A program made the position numbers and the translations under genes. 64,000 bases of DNA from Jiangella muralis. Its GTDB lineage: Bacteria; Actinomycetota; Actinomycetes; Jiangellales; Jiangellaceae. This document shows, in pieces, positions 8,177 to 17,594 of the stretch (the stretch's first letter is position 1; every line of letters begins with the position of its first letter). Location: contig NZ_LFXL01000037.1 of the NCBI RefSeq assembly GCF_001270745.1, forward strand, positions 1 through 64,000, in the 5' to 3' direction. A model generated the notes under the pieces. It did no database searches, had not been told where the DNA came from, and saw only the letters and a program-made list of their open reading frames with translations.

Positions 8177-9543
8177 GACGCGGCCTCCACGGCGACGGGG
8201 GCTCCGCGCAGCGCCTCGATGCGCGGGTCGAGCTGGAGGTCGCGCCGGTAGCCGGCGCCGAACGCACGGGCCTGGGCCCGCTGCTCGGGAGTCGCCGAAC
8301 GGGCGGCGTCGGCGGCCGCGGCCAGGGCGGCGGCGACGGTCTCGGGCCGCAGGTCGGCGACCGGGAACCAGAGCGGGTGGCCACGCAGCACCTCGGTGGC
8401 GGCGTTGCCGGGCTCGTGGACGGAGACGACGGGCAGGCCGGTGGCGAGGTACTCGAACACCTTGCCGCTGGTGACGTAGCGGCCGGCGCCGAGGATCAGC
8501 AGCAGCACGTCGAACTGCGCGTAGGTGGCGGCGATGTCGGCCTTCCCGACCGGACCGCGGTAGCTGACGCCGTCAGCGGCCGCGGAGTCGATGACGGCCA
8601 GCAGGTCGGGCCGCGGCTGGCCGTAGAAGCCGAGGTAGCCGTGGATGCGCGCCTCGGCCCCCGCCAGCGACGGCGACCCGGCGCGGCCGTGCTGCCAGCC
8701 GCGGACGAACTCGGCCAGCGGGACCTTCGGGGTGACGGTGCCGACGTAGCCGAACACGACGGGGCGGTCGCCGACCGGCGGACGCTCGCCCGTGGGCGCC
8801 GGTGCCAGCTCGGCGTCGAAGCCGTTGGCCACCGTGTGCATGCGATCGGCCTGCGCGGGGTAGAGCCGCCGGTGCCAGTCGCGGATCGGGTCGTTGACGA
8901 ACCACACCTCGCGGGCGCCGGCCACCAGCCGCCGCTCCCAGCGGGCCGCCCGGCTGCGGGTGGAGTGCAGCCGCCCGCCGCTGAACACGTCCAGCAGCCA
9001 GGCGTCGCGGTAGTCCATGACGTACGGGACGCCGTGCCGCCGGTGCAGCCGCCAGGCGGCGGTGAACGCGACGTGCGGGTTGGCGGTGGCGAGGACGAGG
9101 TCGACGGGGTCGGCGGCGTGGATGCGCTCGGCTGCGGCTTCGATGACCCGGCGCCACGGGCCGTACCCGACCTCGGGGAACGGGACGGTGTCGCGGCGGG
9201 CCCGCCACCTGGCCCAGGCGCGCGGGAACCGGGCCCGGAACCGCGACCAGCGGCGCAGGTCGGGCTCGTGGACGGGCCACGCGAACGGCACCCGGACCAC
9301 CTCGACGGCGGGGTCGATGCGCGCCTCGAGGGTGGGGTCGGTGCCGGTGAACCGGACGAAGGTGTCGCGCTCGACCGTCAGCACCGTGACGCGCCAGCCC
9401 AGCCGGGCGAACCGGTTGGCGGTGGCGAGGCCGCGGTAGACGCCGCCGCCCCGGCAGGGGGGAAAGCCCCAGGCCACGTAGAGCAGGTGCGGCCGGCGGT
9501 CGTGGGACGCGCCGGAGCGCCCCGAGCTGGCGTGCGTCATCAT
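8173..9543 (-). CDS. Glycosyltransferase family 4 (GT-B)
   Basis: The 456-residue product has YVAWGFPPCRGGGVYRGLATA at the N-terminus, the glycine-rich acceptor loop of GT4 enzymes; VMDYRDAWLLD in the first domain; and VFGYVGTVTPKVPLAEFVRG, YVTSGKVFEYLATGLPVVSV in the donor-binding domain. Two adjacent ATG codons (9543 and 9540) are possible starts, with only a weak ribosome site. The divergent gene at 9577 starts just 33 bases away, so the promoters must overlap coding sequence or be very compact. Confidence 0.87.
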   Translation of the reverse strand: MMTHASSGRSGASHDRRPHLLYVAWGFPPCRGGGVYRGLATANRFARLGWRVTVLTVERDTFVRFTGTDPTLEARIDPAVEVVRVPFAWPVHEPDLRRWSRFRARFPRAWARWRARRDTVPFPEVGYGPWRRVIEAAAERIHAADPVDLVLATANPHVAFTAAWRLHRRHGVPYVMDYRDAWLLDVFSGGRLHSTRSRAARWERRLVAGAREVWFVNDPIRDWHRRLYPAQADRMHTVANGFDAELAPAPTGERPPVGDRPVVFGYVGTVTPKVPLAEFVRGWQHGRAGSPSLAGAEARIHGYLGFYGQPRPDLLAVIDSAAADGVSYRGPVGKADIAATYAQFDVLLLILGAGRYVTSGKVFEYLATGLPVVSVHEPGNAATEVLRGHPLWFPVADLRPETVAAALAAAADAARSATPEQRAQARAFGAGYRRDLQLDPRIEALRGAPVAVEAAS

Positions 9544-9576
9544 GTCACGGACAGGCTACGACACCCGGAGGGCTCC

Positions 9577-10764
9577 ATGGCACTGCGCACGGCGGCGAAA
9601 CGCTGGCTGCCCGGCGCCGTCGTCGACGCGCTCGCGGGGGCTCGGCGGCGGGTCTCCTGGCTGCGCCGCCCGCTGCCGCCGCAAGAGCCGTTCCCGCAGG
9701 TCCGCCCGGCCGCCGCGCGGCTGCTGGTGGGCCCGACGAACTCCGCCGGCCAGGGCTGGGCGTGGGCCCGCGCCGCCGAGGCGGCCGGCGACGACGTCGC
9801 GGCGGCCTGCTTCGCCATCCGGCGCAACAGCTACGGGTTCGCCGACGACTACGGCGTCCCGGTGCCGGTCTATGCGCACCCGGCGTGGCAGCGGGCGCAC
9901 GAGCAGTACGTCCTCGGCACCTTCACGCACGCCGTCATCGAGTCCATGCGCCCGCTGTTCGGGGCCCGGCACGCCCGCGACGCCAGCGGCGACGTCGCCG
10001 TGCTGACGCGGGCCGGCCTGCGGGTCGCGCTGGCCTTCCACGGGTCCGACGTCCGGCTGCCCAGCCGGCACGCCGAGCGCGAGCCGAGGTCGCCGTTCCG
10101 CATCCGCGACGACCTCACCGCGCGGCTGGAGGAGCAGGCCCGCCGGCTGGCGGCCTTCGCGACGGAGTTCGCGGCCGGCGGCGGGCCGGTGTACGTGTCC
10201 ACCCCGGACCTCCTCGACGACCTGCCGGACGCCGCCTGGCTGCCGGTCGTCGTCGACCCCGATCGCTGGCAGGCGCCGCCGTCGCCGGGCCGCCGCCGTC
10301 CCGTGGTGGTGCACGCGCCGTCCAACTCGCGGCTCAAGGGCACCGAGATCATCGAGGCGGCGATGGACGCGCTCAGCGCGACCGGCGCCGTGGAGTACCG
10401 CCGGCTCGAGGGCGTCCCGAACGACCGCATGCCGGCGGCGCTGGCCGAGGCCGACATCGTCGTCGACCAGCTGACCATGGGCCTGTACGGGGTCGGCGCG
10501 TGCGAGGCGATGGCGGCCGGGCGCACCGTCGTCTCGTACGTCGGGACGGCGGTCCGCGAGCGGGTCCGCGAGCGCACCGGCCTCGACGTCCCGATCGTCG
10601 AAGCAACCCCTGACGACCTCGCGGACGTCGTCGCCGCGCTGGCCGCCGACCCGAGTGCCACGGGGGAGCACGCGGCCCGCGGTCCCGGCTTCGTCCGCGC
10701 GGTGCACGACGGCACGGTGTCCGGAACCGTCCTCGACGATTGGCTTCGGCAGACGACCCGATGA
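9577..10764 (+). CDS. Glycosyltransferase-like protein, stand-alone AGQG module
   Basis: 395 residues forming one GT-B-like module of a family recurring three times in this window. Diagnostic motifs are RLLVGPTNSAGQGWAWARA near residue 48, FHGSDVRLPSRH, VYVSTPDLLDDLPDA, VVHAPSNSRLKGTE, YRRLEGVPNDRMPAAL, DIVVDQLTMGLYGVGACEAMAAGR and PIVEATPDDLADVV. The EAMAAGR segment resembles the donor-site region of GT4 enzymes. ATG 9577 has CGGAGGGCTCC upstream. No reaction can be assigned. Here the module stands alone; in the 10881 protein it is N-terminal and in the 22359 protein C-terminal. Confidence 0.82.
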   Translation: MALRTAAKRWLPGAVVDALAGARRRVSWLRRPLPPQEPFPQVRPAAARLLVGPTNSAGQGWAWARAAEAAGDDVAAACFAIRRNSYGFADDYGVPVPVYAHPAWQRAHEQYVLGTFTHAVIESMRPLFGARHARDASGDVAVLTRAGLRVALAFHGSDVRLPSRHAEREPRSPFRIRDDLTARLEEQARRLAAFATEFAAGGGPVYVSTPDLLDDLPDAAWLPVVVDPDRWQAPPSPGRRRPVVVHAPSNSRLKGTEIIEAAMDALSATGAVEYRRLEGVPNDRMPAALAEADIVVDQLTMGLYGVGACEAMAAGRTVVSYVGTAVRERVRERTGLDVPIVEATPDDLADVVAALAADPSATGEHAARGPGFVRAVHDGTVSGTVLDDWLRQTTR

Positions 10765-10880
10765 TCTGATAGGAACCGGCGAAGCGTCTCTGCGAGACTG
10801 GGTATATTCGCCGATCGGCCGGCAACAGCCCCGGGAGCTCTCGGGGCCAATATCTCGTGAAGGGCGTGGAGGGCAACACG

Positions 10881-13724
10881 GTGGCTCGGGGAACAGACAA
10901 GCGCCGAGACGACCGGCCGGAGCTCGAGGACGACGCACCCGCCACCCGCGACGGGCTCCCGCCGCGGCTCGACGCGCCCGTCCGGCTGCTCGTAGGGCCG
11001 GCCAACTTCGCGGGTCAGGGCACCCGCTGGGCGCGGGCGCTGGAAGAACGCGTGCCCACCATGAAGGCGACGTCGTACGCCTTCCTCAAGGGCGTCCTCG
11101 ACTATCCGGTCGACTACGGCATCCCGGCGGGCACCTACCGGCGCAGCCGCCGCTGGCAGCAGAAGTTCCTCACCCACGTGCTGCAGAACTACACCCACGT
11201 GCTGGTCGAGGCGTCGCGGCCGATCTTCGGCACCTGGCACGGGCAGGACGCCTCCTTCGACATCCCGCCGATGCTGGCGAAGGGGCTGAAGGTCGGGCTC
11301 ATCGCGCACGGCTCCGACGTCCGCATCCCCAGCCGGCACGTCGAGACCGAGCCGTGGTCGCCGTTCCCCGACCTCGAGGACGAGACGGTCGAGCTGCTGG
11401 AGCGCAACTCCACCCGCGCGGTCGAGCTGTTCACGTCGTACCCCGGCGCGGTCTACGTCTCCACCCCCGACCTCCTCGACTACGTCCCCAACGCGGTCTG
11501 GTGCCCGGTGGTCGTCGACGTCGCCACCTGGCGCAGCGACGCGCCCGTGCTCGAGCACGAGAAGCCGGTCGTGGCGCACGCGCCGAGCAAGTCGGCCATG
11601 AAGGGCTCGGAGCTGATCGACCCGATCATGGAGAGCCTGGCCGAGCGCGGCCTCATCACCTACCGCCGGGTCGAGGGCGTCGACCCCGCCGACATGCCGG
11701 CGGTCTACCGCGACGCCGACATCGTCCTCGACCAGTTCCGGGTCGGCAGCTACGGCGTCGCCGCGTGCGAGGCGATGGCCGCCGGCCGGGTGGTCGTCGG
11801 TCACATCGCCCAGCACGTCCGCGACCGCGTCCTCGCCGACACCGGCCTCGAGCTGCCGATCGTCGAGGCCACGCCCGACACCATCGAGCAGGTCGTCCTC
11901 GACCTCATCTCGCACCCGGACCGCGCCCGCGAGGTGGCCGGCAACGGCCCGGCCTTCGTCGAAGAGGTGCACGACGGCCGCCGCTCGGCCGAGTCGCTGG
12001 CGTCGTTCGTCGAGCGGCCCGGCACGGTGCCGGGCGAGTGGAAGCCGTCCTGGATCCGGCCCAAGGTCGTCATGATGGCCGGCAACGACATCATCCCCGA
12101 CGCGCGCGTGCTCAAGTACGCGCAGACGGTGGCCAACTGGGACCTCGACGTCACCTGCATCGGCATCCCGGGACGACGGCTCAAGGGCGCCCGCGAGCTG
12201 GGCCGGGTGCACGTCCTGTGCCCGCCCATCCAGTCGAAGGTGCTGGTCACGGGGTGGCGCAAGCGGCTGGCGAACCTCCGGCCGTGGTTCACCACCGAGG
12301 CCGAGTACACCCTGGCCTACGGCCGCTGGCAGTACGCCAGCCGGGAGCTGCGCGGCGACCGCGGCCGCGACCGCCGCGACTCCGAGCGGGCCGACGGCGT
12401 CGAGGCGGCGCCCGCGGGCCGGCGCTCCACCCGCGACCGCCTGCTGCGCGCGGCCCGCTGGCGCTCGCTGCGGCTGCACCGGGCCGTCCTCGACGCTCGC
12501 GCCTACCCCGTCCGGCGGGCCAAGCGGAAGAGCCGGCCCACCGACCTCGGCATCGGCAAGCGGCGCGAGCGGCTGCTGCGGCTCTACCGGTACCTGCCGT
12601 CGGGACGCTGGCGCCGGGTGATGCCCGAGGTGGTCGACCAGGAGCTGACCCTCGGCCCGCTGCTGGACCGCATCCAGCCCGAGGTCATCCACGTGCACGA
12701 CGTGTTCATGCTCGGCATCGCCGCCCGCGCGGCGCACCGGGCGGCGCTCGACGACCGCACCATCAAGATCATCTACGACGCGCACGAGTACATCCCCGGC
12801 GTGCCGGTGGTGGCGCCGCGCCGGGTCGCGGCCTACAGCGACCTCGAGCGCGAGTTCATCCACGACGCCGACCGCGTCATCACGGTGTCCGAGCCGCTGG
12901 CCGGCTGGCTGCAGCGCGACCACAAGATGGCCCGCCGGCCCGACGTCGTCCTCAACGCGCCGGTCGAGCCGCCCGAGGATGCGCAGGTCAAGGGGCTGCG
13001 CCAGCACCTGAAGCTGCCCGACGACGTCCCGCTGCTGGTGTACGGCGGCGGCGTCAACCGCGCTCGCGGCGTCGGCACGGCGGTCGAGGCGCTGCCGCAG
13101 CTGCCCGGCGTCCACCTCGCCGTCGTGGCCCGCGCCAACCCCGTCACCGCCGAGCTGCAGGCGCGCGCCGTCGAGCTGGGCGTGGGCGACCGCGTGCACC
13201 TGGCGCCGTTCGTCGACGCCGAGGTGGTGCCGCTGTACCTGCGCTCGGCCACCATCGGGCTGAGCCCGCTGCTGCACGCGCCCAACCACGACATCGCCGT
13301 CACGAACAAGTTCTGCGAGTACATCGCCGCGGGGCTGCCGATCATCACCAGCGACACCCCCGCGCAGGCCGACCTCGTCCGCGAGCTCGACCTCGGCGCG
13401 GTGCACACCGCCGGCGACGTCGACGACTTCGTGCGGGCGGTGCGGACGGTGCTCGCCGACCGCGACCGCATCGCCAAGCGCATCGCCGACGACCCCCAGC
13501 TGCGGCACCGCTTCTCGTGGGCCGCACAGGCCGAGGTCATCCGGGCGGTGTACGCCGAGGTCATGGAGAAGCTGCCCGACGCCGCGTGGGAGCCGGGCGC
13601 GACCGTCGTCAACCGGCTGATCCCCGACCCGCCGGAGCCGCCCGAGACCAAGTGGCGCGCCTTCAAGGAGGCGGCCCGCGTCGCCGAGCGGGACCACCAG
13701 GAGCAGGAGAAGAAGCAGCGGTGA
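10881..13724 (+). CDS. Bifunctional glycosyltransferase: AGQG module followed by GT4 module
   Basis: A 947-residue fusion. Residues about 30-385 are the AGQG module (VRLLVGPANFAGQGTRWARA, AHGSDVRIPSRH, APSKSAMKGSELID, YRRVEGVDPADMP, SYGVAACEAMAAGRV). Residues about 390-930 are a GT4 module (MMAGNDIIPDARVLKYAQ, YDAHEYIPGVPVV, VYGGGVNRARGVGTAVEALP, TNKFCEYIAAGLPIITSD), followed by a basic tail. Both halves have homologues in the 22359 protein in the opposite order. GTG 10881 is preferred over GTG 10857 because GGAGGG lies seven bases upstream. The stop overlaps the acetyltransferase start by 4 bases. It probably adds two consecutive sugars. Confidence 0.85.
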   Translation: MARGTDKRRDDRPELEDDAPATRDGLPPRLDAPVRLLVGPANFAGQGTRWARALEERVPTMKATSYAFLKGVLDYPVDYGIPAGTYRRSRRWQQKFLTHVLQNYTHVLVEASRPIFGTWHGQDASFDIPPMLAKGLKVGLIAHGSDVRIPSRHVETEPWSPFPDLEDETVELLERNSTRAVELFTSYPGAVYVSTPDLLDYVPNAVWCPVVVDVATWRSDAPVLEHEKPVVAHAPSKSAMKGSELIDPIMESLAERGLITYRRVEGVDPADMPAVYRDADIVLDQFRVGSYGVAACEAMAAGRVVVGHIAQHVRDRVLADTGLELPIVEATPDTIEQVVLDLISHPDRAREVAGNGPAFVEEVHDGRRSAESLASFVERPGTVPGEWKPSWIRPKVVMMAGNDIIPDARVLKYAQTVANWDLDVTCIGIPGRRLKGARELGRVHVLCPPIQSKVLVTGWRKRLANLRPWFTTEAEYTLAYGRWQYASRELRGDRGRDRRDSERADGVEAAPAGRRSTRDRLLRAARWRSLRLHRAVLDARAYPVRRAKRKSRPTDLGIGKRRERLLRLYRYLPSGRWRRVMPEVVDQELTLGPLLDRIQPEVIHVHDVFMLGIAARAAHRAALDDRTIKIIYDAHEYIPGVPVVAPRRVAAYSDLEREFIHDADRVITVSEPLAGWLQRDHKMARRPDVVLNAPVEPPEDAQVKGLRQHLKLPDDVPLLVYGGGVNRARGVGTAVEALPQLPGVHLAVVARANPVTAELQARAVELGVGDRVHLAPFVDAEVVPLYLRSATIGLSPLLHAPNHDIAVTNKFCEYIAAGLPIITSDTPAQADLVRELDLGAVHTAGDVDDFVRAVRTVLADRDRIAKRIADDPQLRHRFSWAAQAEVIRAVYAEVMEKLPDAAWEPGATVVNRLIPDPPEPPETKWRAFKEAARVAERDHQEQEKKQR

Positions 13725-14335
13725 ACGTGCGCATCATGCCCTCGGCCGACGTCGACGACAACGCCGAGATCGGCGCCGGGTCGTCGGTCTGGCACCTGGC
13801 CCAGGTCCGGGAGAAGGCCGTGCTCGGCCGCGACTGCGTCATCGGCCGCGGCGCCTACATCGGCACCGGCGTCCGCGCCGGCGACAACTGCAAGGTGCAG
13901 AACTACGCCCTGGTCTACGAGCCGGCCGTGCTCGAGGACGGCGTGTTCGTCGGCCCCGCGGCGGTGCTCACCAACGACACCTTCCCGCGCGCCGTCAACC
14001 CCGACGGCAGCGCCAAGAGCGCGGCCGACTGGGACGCCGTCGGCGTCACGCTGCGCAAGGGGTGTTCCGTGGGGGCCCGGGCGGTATGCGTGGCTCCGGT
14101 CACCGTGGGACGATGGGCTACCGTAGCCGCCGGAGCCGTCGTCACCCGCGACGTCCCTGATTTCGCGCTGGTGGTGGGCGTGCCGGCGCGGCGGGTCGCG
14201 TGGGTGGGGCGTGCCGGCGTCCCGCTCGAGGACACCGGCGAGGGCACCTGGCGGTGTCCGCGCACCGGCGAGCTGTACATCGAAGAGCACGGGTACCTGC
14301 GGGAAGCCGGTCAGAGCACGGAGGACAACGCATGA
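13721..14335 (+). CDS. Hexapeptide-repeat N-acetyltransferase (WbpD-like)
   Basis: The 204-residue protein is a left-handed beta-helix acetyltransferase with repeated [IV]GxGxxV hexapeptides (AEIGAGSSVWHLAQVRE, CVIGRGAYIGTGVRAGDNC, VGRWATVAAGAVVTRDVPDF) and the YEPAVLEDGVFVGPAAVLTND segment of WbpD-type enzymes. WbpD acetylates the 3-amino group of UDP-GlcNAc(3NH2)A using acetyl-CoA. The tail (TWRCPRTGELYIEE) resembles the C-terminal extension of this family. Four-base overlaps with both neighbours show an operon with the aminotransferase and oxidoreductase of the same inferred pathway. Confidence 0.88.
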   Translation: MNVRIMPSADVDDNAEIGAGSSVWHLAQVREKAVLGRDCVIGRGAYIGTGVRAGDNCKVQNYALVYEPAVLEDGVFVGPAAVLTNDTFPRAVNPDGSAKSAADWDAVGVTLRKGCSVGARAVCVAPVTVGRWATVAAGAVVTRDVPDFALVVGVPARRVAWVGRAGVPLEDTGEGTWRCPRTGELYIEEHGYLREAGQSTEDNA

Positions 14336-15423
14336 GCACGAGCCCGATCCCCGCCGCGAAGCCGATCATCGGCGACGAGGAGCGGGAGGCGGTCGACCGC
14401 GTGCTGCGCAGCGGCATGATGGCGCAGGGGCCGGAGGTCGCGGCCTTCGAGCAGGAGTTCTCGGCCGAACTGGTCGCCGGGCGCGCCTGTGTGGCGGTCA
14501 ACTCCGGCACCTCCGGCCTGCACCTCGGCCTGCTGGCCGCGGGCGTCGGACCCGGCGACGAAGTCATCGTCCCGTCCTTCACGTTCGCCGCCACCGCCAA
14601 CTCCGTCGCGCTCACCGGCGCCACCCCGGTGTTCGCCGACATCGAGCCGCGGTACTTCTGCCTCGACCCCGCCGCCGTCGAGGCCGCCGTCACCGAGCGC
14701 ACCGTCGGCATCATGCCGGTGCACCTGTACGGCCACCCCGCCGACCTCACGGCGCTGGGCGACATCGCCGAGCGGCACGGCCTGAAGATCTTCGAGGACG
14801 CCGCCCAGGCGCATGCCGCCACCTGGAAGGGCGCGCCGGTCGGCTCGTTCGGCACCTTCGCCATGTTCAGCCTGTACCCGACCAAGAACATGACGTCGGG
14901 CGAGGGCGGCATGGTCAGCACCGGCGACGCCGACCTCGAGCGCCGGCTGCGGCTGCTGCGCAACCAGGGCATGCTCAAGCAGTACGAGAACGAGCTGGTC
15001 GGCCTCAACAACCGCATGACCGACGTCCACGCCGCCATCGGCCGGGTCCAGCTGACGAAGCTGGCCGGCTGGACGAAGCAGCGGCAGGAGAACGCCGCCT
15101 TCCTCGACGCCCACCTCGACGGCGTCGTGGTGCCGCCGGTGTCCGAGCACGCCACGCACGTCTACCACCAGTACACGATCCGGGTGTCCGGCGACCGCGA
15201 CGGCTTCGCGGCGGCGCTGCGCTCCGAGTACGGCGTCGGCTGCGGCGTGTACTACCCGATCCCGAACCATCGCCTGCCGTCGTTCGGCCGCGACGCCGAC
15301 CTCCCCGAGACCGAGCGCGCGGCGGCCGAGGTCATCTCGCTGCCGGTGCATCCGTCGCTGAGCTCCGAGGACCTCGACCGCATCGTGACGGCTGTGAACA
15401 CGCTGGCGAAGGCGGGTGCCTGA
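14332..15423 (+). CDS. DegT/DnrJ/EryC1 sugar aminotransferase (WbpE-like)
   Basis: PLP enzyme expected to transaminate the 3-keto sugar made by the oxidoreductase encoded next. The 363-residue protein has NSGTSGLHLGLLAAGVGPGDEV at the cofactor phosphate site, FEDAAQAHAA with the ring-stacking aspartate, and SLYPTKNMTSGEGGM holding the internal-aldimine lysine (about residue 185). Length and motif order are normal for the family. ATG 14332 overlaps the previous stop. The stop overlaps the next ATG by one base. Substrate assignment rests on the neighbours rather than on this sequence. Confidence 0.93.
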   Translation: MSTSPIPAAKPIIGDEEREAVDRVLRSGMMAQGPEVAAFEQEFSAELVAGRACVAVNSGTSGLHLGLLAAGVGPGDEVIVPSFTFAATANSVALTGATPVFADIEPRYFCLDPAAVEAAVTERTVGIMPVHLYGHPADLTALGDIAERHGLKIFEDAAQAHAATWKGAPVGSFGTFAMFSLYPTKNMTSGEGGMVSTGDADLERRLRLLRNQGMLKQYENELVGLNNRMTDVHAAIGRVQLTKLAGWTKQRQENAAFLDAHLDGVVVPPVSEHATHVYHQYTIRVSGDRDGFAAALRSEYGVGCGVYYPIPNHRLPSFGRDADLPETERAAAEVISLPVHPSLSSEDLDRIVTAVNTLAKAGA

Positions 15424-16415
15424 TGACCAACCTGCGAGCCGGGCTGATCGGCCTGGGCATGATGGGCCGGCACCACGCGCGGGTGCTGCGTTCCCTCGAC
15501 GGCGTCGACCTCGTCGGCGTGGCCGACCCGGCCGGCGACCCGCACAAGGTGGCCGGCACACTGACCGTCCAGCCTGACATCGAGGCGCTGATCGAGACCG
15601 GCCTCGACTACTGCGTGGTCGCCACGCCGACCGCGTACCACGAGGAGATCGGCCTGGCGCTGGCGTCGGCCGGCGTGCACGCGCTGATCGAGAAGCCGCT
15701 GTCCAAGGACAGCGAGGGGTCGGCCAAGCTGGCCGCCGCGTTCCAGGCGGCCGGGCTGGTCGGCGCCGTCGGGCACATCGAGCGGTACAACCCGGCGCTG
15801 CAGAGCCTGCGGTCACGGCTGCTCGACGGCGATCTCGGCGACATCTACCAGATCATCACCCGCCGGCAGGGCCCGTTCCCGGCCCGCATCGCCGACGTCG
15901 GCGTCGTCAAGGACCTCGCCACCCACGACATCGACCTCACCGCCTGGGTGGTGGGCTCGCCGTTCGTGTCCGTCGCGGCCCGCACGGTGCACAAGAGCGG
16001 CCGCGACCACGAGGACCTCGTCGCCGTCACCGGCCAGCTCGCCGACGGCACCGTCACCAGCCACCTGGTCAACTGGCTGTCGCCGATGAAGGAACGGGTC
16101 ACCATCGTCACCGGCGACCGCGGCGCCTACATCGCCGACACCCTGCACGCCGACCTCACCTTCCACGCCAACGGCTCCATCCCGACGGCCTGGGATGATC
16201 TCGCCCAGTTCCGCGGCGTGTCCGAGGGTGACGTGGTACGTTACGCCATCGCCAAGCCCGAGCCGCTGCGCACTGAGCACGAGGCGTTCCGCGACGCCAT
16301 CCTGGGCAAGGAGACCGACATCGTCACCATGCAGCAGGGCCTGGCGACCGTCGAGGTGGCCGAGGCCGTTCTCGACTCCGCCCGCGACGGCACCACGGTG
16401 CGGTTGCCACAGTAA
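15423..16415 (+). CDS. Gfo/Idh/MocA oxidoreductase (WbpB/GnnA-like 3-dehydrogenase)
   Basis: NAD-dependent oxidoreductase likely oxidising C3 of a UDP-amino sugar. The 330-residue protein opens with the dinucleotide-binding LIGLGMMGRHHARVL, then ALIEKPLS (EKP motif). It has VGHIERYNPALQSL and RRQGPFPARIADVGVVKDLATHDIDL, matching UDP-N-acetylglucosamine 3-dehydrogenase-like members. WbpB would act on UDP-GlcNAcA; GnnA acts on UDP-GlcNAc. Presence of a 6-dehydrogenase and a 2-epimerase in the window favours the WbpB-type route, by inference. It is the last gene of the overlapped operon starting at 10881. Confidence 0.9.
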   Translation: MTNLRAGLIGLGMMGRHHARVLRSLDGVDLVGVADPAGDPHKVAGTLTVQPDIEALIETGLDYCVVATPTAYHEEIGLALASAGVHALIEKPLSKDSEGSAKLAAAFQAAGLVGAVGHIERYNPALQSLRSRLLDGDLGDIYQIITRRQGPFPARIADVGVVKDLATHDIDLTAWVVGSPFVSVAARTVHKSGRDHEDLVAVTGQLADGTVTSHLVNWLSPMKERVTIVTGDRGAYIADTLHADLTFHANGSIPTAWDDLAQFRGVSEGDVVRYAIAKPEPLRTEHEAFRDAILGKETDIVTMQQGLATVEVAEAVLDSARDGTTVRLPQ

Positions 16416-16436
16416 GGCTGGCCCAGGGGGGTCCCG

Positions 16437-17594
16437 GTGGTGCACGGCACGGTGCATGCCAGCTCGGAGGGACGCCCGGCGACGGGCGCCGACCGCTTGG
16501 CCTGGGTCGACATCGCCAAGTCCGCCGCCATCGTGCTGGTGGTCTTCTACCACGTGGGCCGGGTCGGCCTGGGTGTCGCGCCCGGCACCGTCGGCCCGGC
16601 CACCCGTCCGTGGCTCGACCTCAACATGGTGCTGGTGCCGGTGCGGATGCCGGTGTTCTTCCTGGTGTCCGGGCTGCTGGCGGCGTCGGCGCTGTCCCGC
16701 CCATGGCCGCGGGTGCTGCGCGGCAAGGTGCTGGACCTGCTCTGGCCGTACGTGTTGTGGACGGTCGTGTTCGGGTTCGTGTGGGTGCACGCCTCGTTCC
16801 CCGACGACCCCGGCACGTGGTTCTGGTACAACCTGCGCATGCTGCCCTTCGGCGGCCTGGCCTACTGGTACCTGAGCCTGCTGATCGTGTTCCTCCTGGT
16901 GGCCAAGGCGCTGCGGCGGTACCCGGTGCCGGTCCTGGTGGGCACACTGGTGCTGCTGGCCGCGGCGCCGGCCATCGGCACGGTGGTCGACGCCAACGGC
17001 GACCAGTCGGGGACGGTCAACGTCATGCGGCTGGCGACGTTCGCCGTCTGGTTCTTCGCCGGCGCCTACCTGCCGGCGCTGGTGCGCGGCATCGCGACGG
17101 CCGGCGGACCGGCCGGCCTGGTGGCGGCCGTGGCCGGCTACGCGCTGCTGGCCTACCTGTTCTACTACGACCACGCGCCGGGCGGCGTCGAGTTCTTCCT
17201 GGCCCCGGTGGGCGTGCTGGCGTCGGTCTGGGCCGCCGTGGCGCTGGCGCGGTTCGGCCGGATCCGCCGGCTGGCCGGCTACCTGTCGCGGCGGACGCTG
17301 GCCATCTACGTGCTGCACCCGATCCTGATCCACGCGACGGTGTGGGCGGCACGCGGCGCGGGCGCCGACCCGCTGGGCGACCTCGACAACGTCGTGGTCG
17401 ACTTCCTGTTCGTGCCCGCGTTCGCGGTGCTGGTGACGGCGGTGGCGGTCGGCTTCTACGATCTCGCCGGACGCGCCGGGCTGGGCTGGCTGTTCCGCTG
17501 GCCGGGGCGCCGGGCCGTCAGTCCTCCGGCGTCATCGCCTGGTTCAGCCGTTCCCCCAGCACCGGAGCCAGCGCCGCGGCGTACTCCCGCGTGA
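16437..17594 (+). CDS. Acyltransferase family 3 integral membrane protein
   Basis: The 385-residue multi-spanning protein starts its domain with RLAWVDIAKSAAIVLVVFYHVGR, with the catalytic-type histidine of OafA/NodX acyltransferases in the first helix, and has about ten hydrophobic segments. Such enzymes move acetyl or other acyl groups onto exported glycans. The last 30 residues are Pro/Ser/Ala-rich and overlap the 3' end of the convergent acyltransferase by 77 bases. The native C-terminus may be shorter, or the overlap real. Tandem GTG codons at 16437 and 16440 are the possible starts. Confidence 0.87.
   Translation: MVHGTVHASSEGRPATGADRLAWVDIAKSAAIVLVVFYHVGRVGLGVAPGTVGPATRPWLDLNMVLVPVRMPVFFLVSGLLAASALSRPWPRVLRGKVLDLLWPYVLWTVVFGFVWVHASFPDDPGTWFWYNLRMLPFGGLAYWYLSLLIVFLLVAKALRRYPVPVLVGTLVLLAAAPAIGTVVDANGDQSGTVNVMRLATFAVWFFAGAYLPALVRGIATAGGPAGLVAAVAGYALLAYLFYYDHAPGGVEFFLAPVGVLASVWAAVALARFGRIRRLAGYLSRRTLAIYVLHPILIHATVWAARGAGADPLGDLDNVVVDFLFVPAFAVLVTAVAVGFYDLAGRAGLGWLFRWPGRRAVSPPASSPGSAVPPAPEPAPRRTPA

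Noticed and set aside
9870-13697. A leftward open frame of about 1275 codons opposite the double GT gene
   Set aside because: It mirrors the real gene in a GC-rich genome. Its translation is Arg/Gly/Asp-rich low-complexity sequence with no motifs, and the rightward frame has clear GT signatures.
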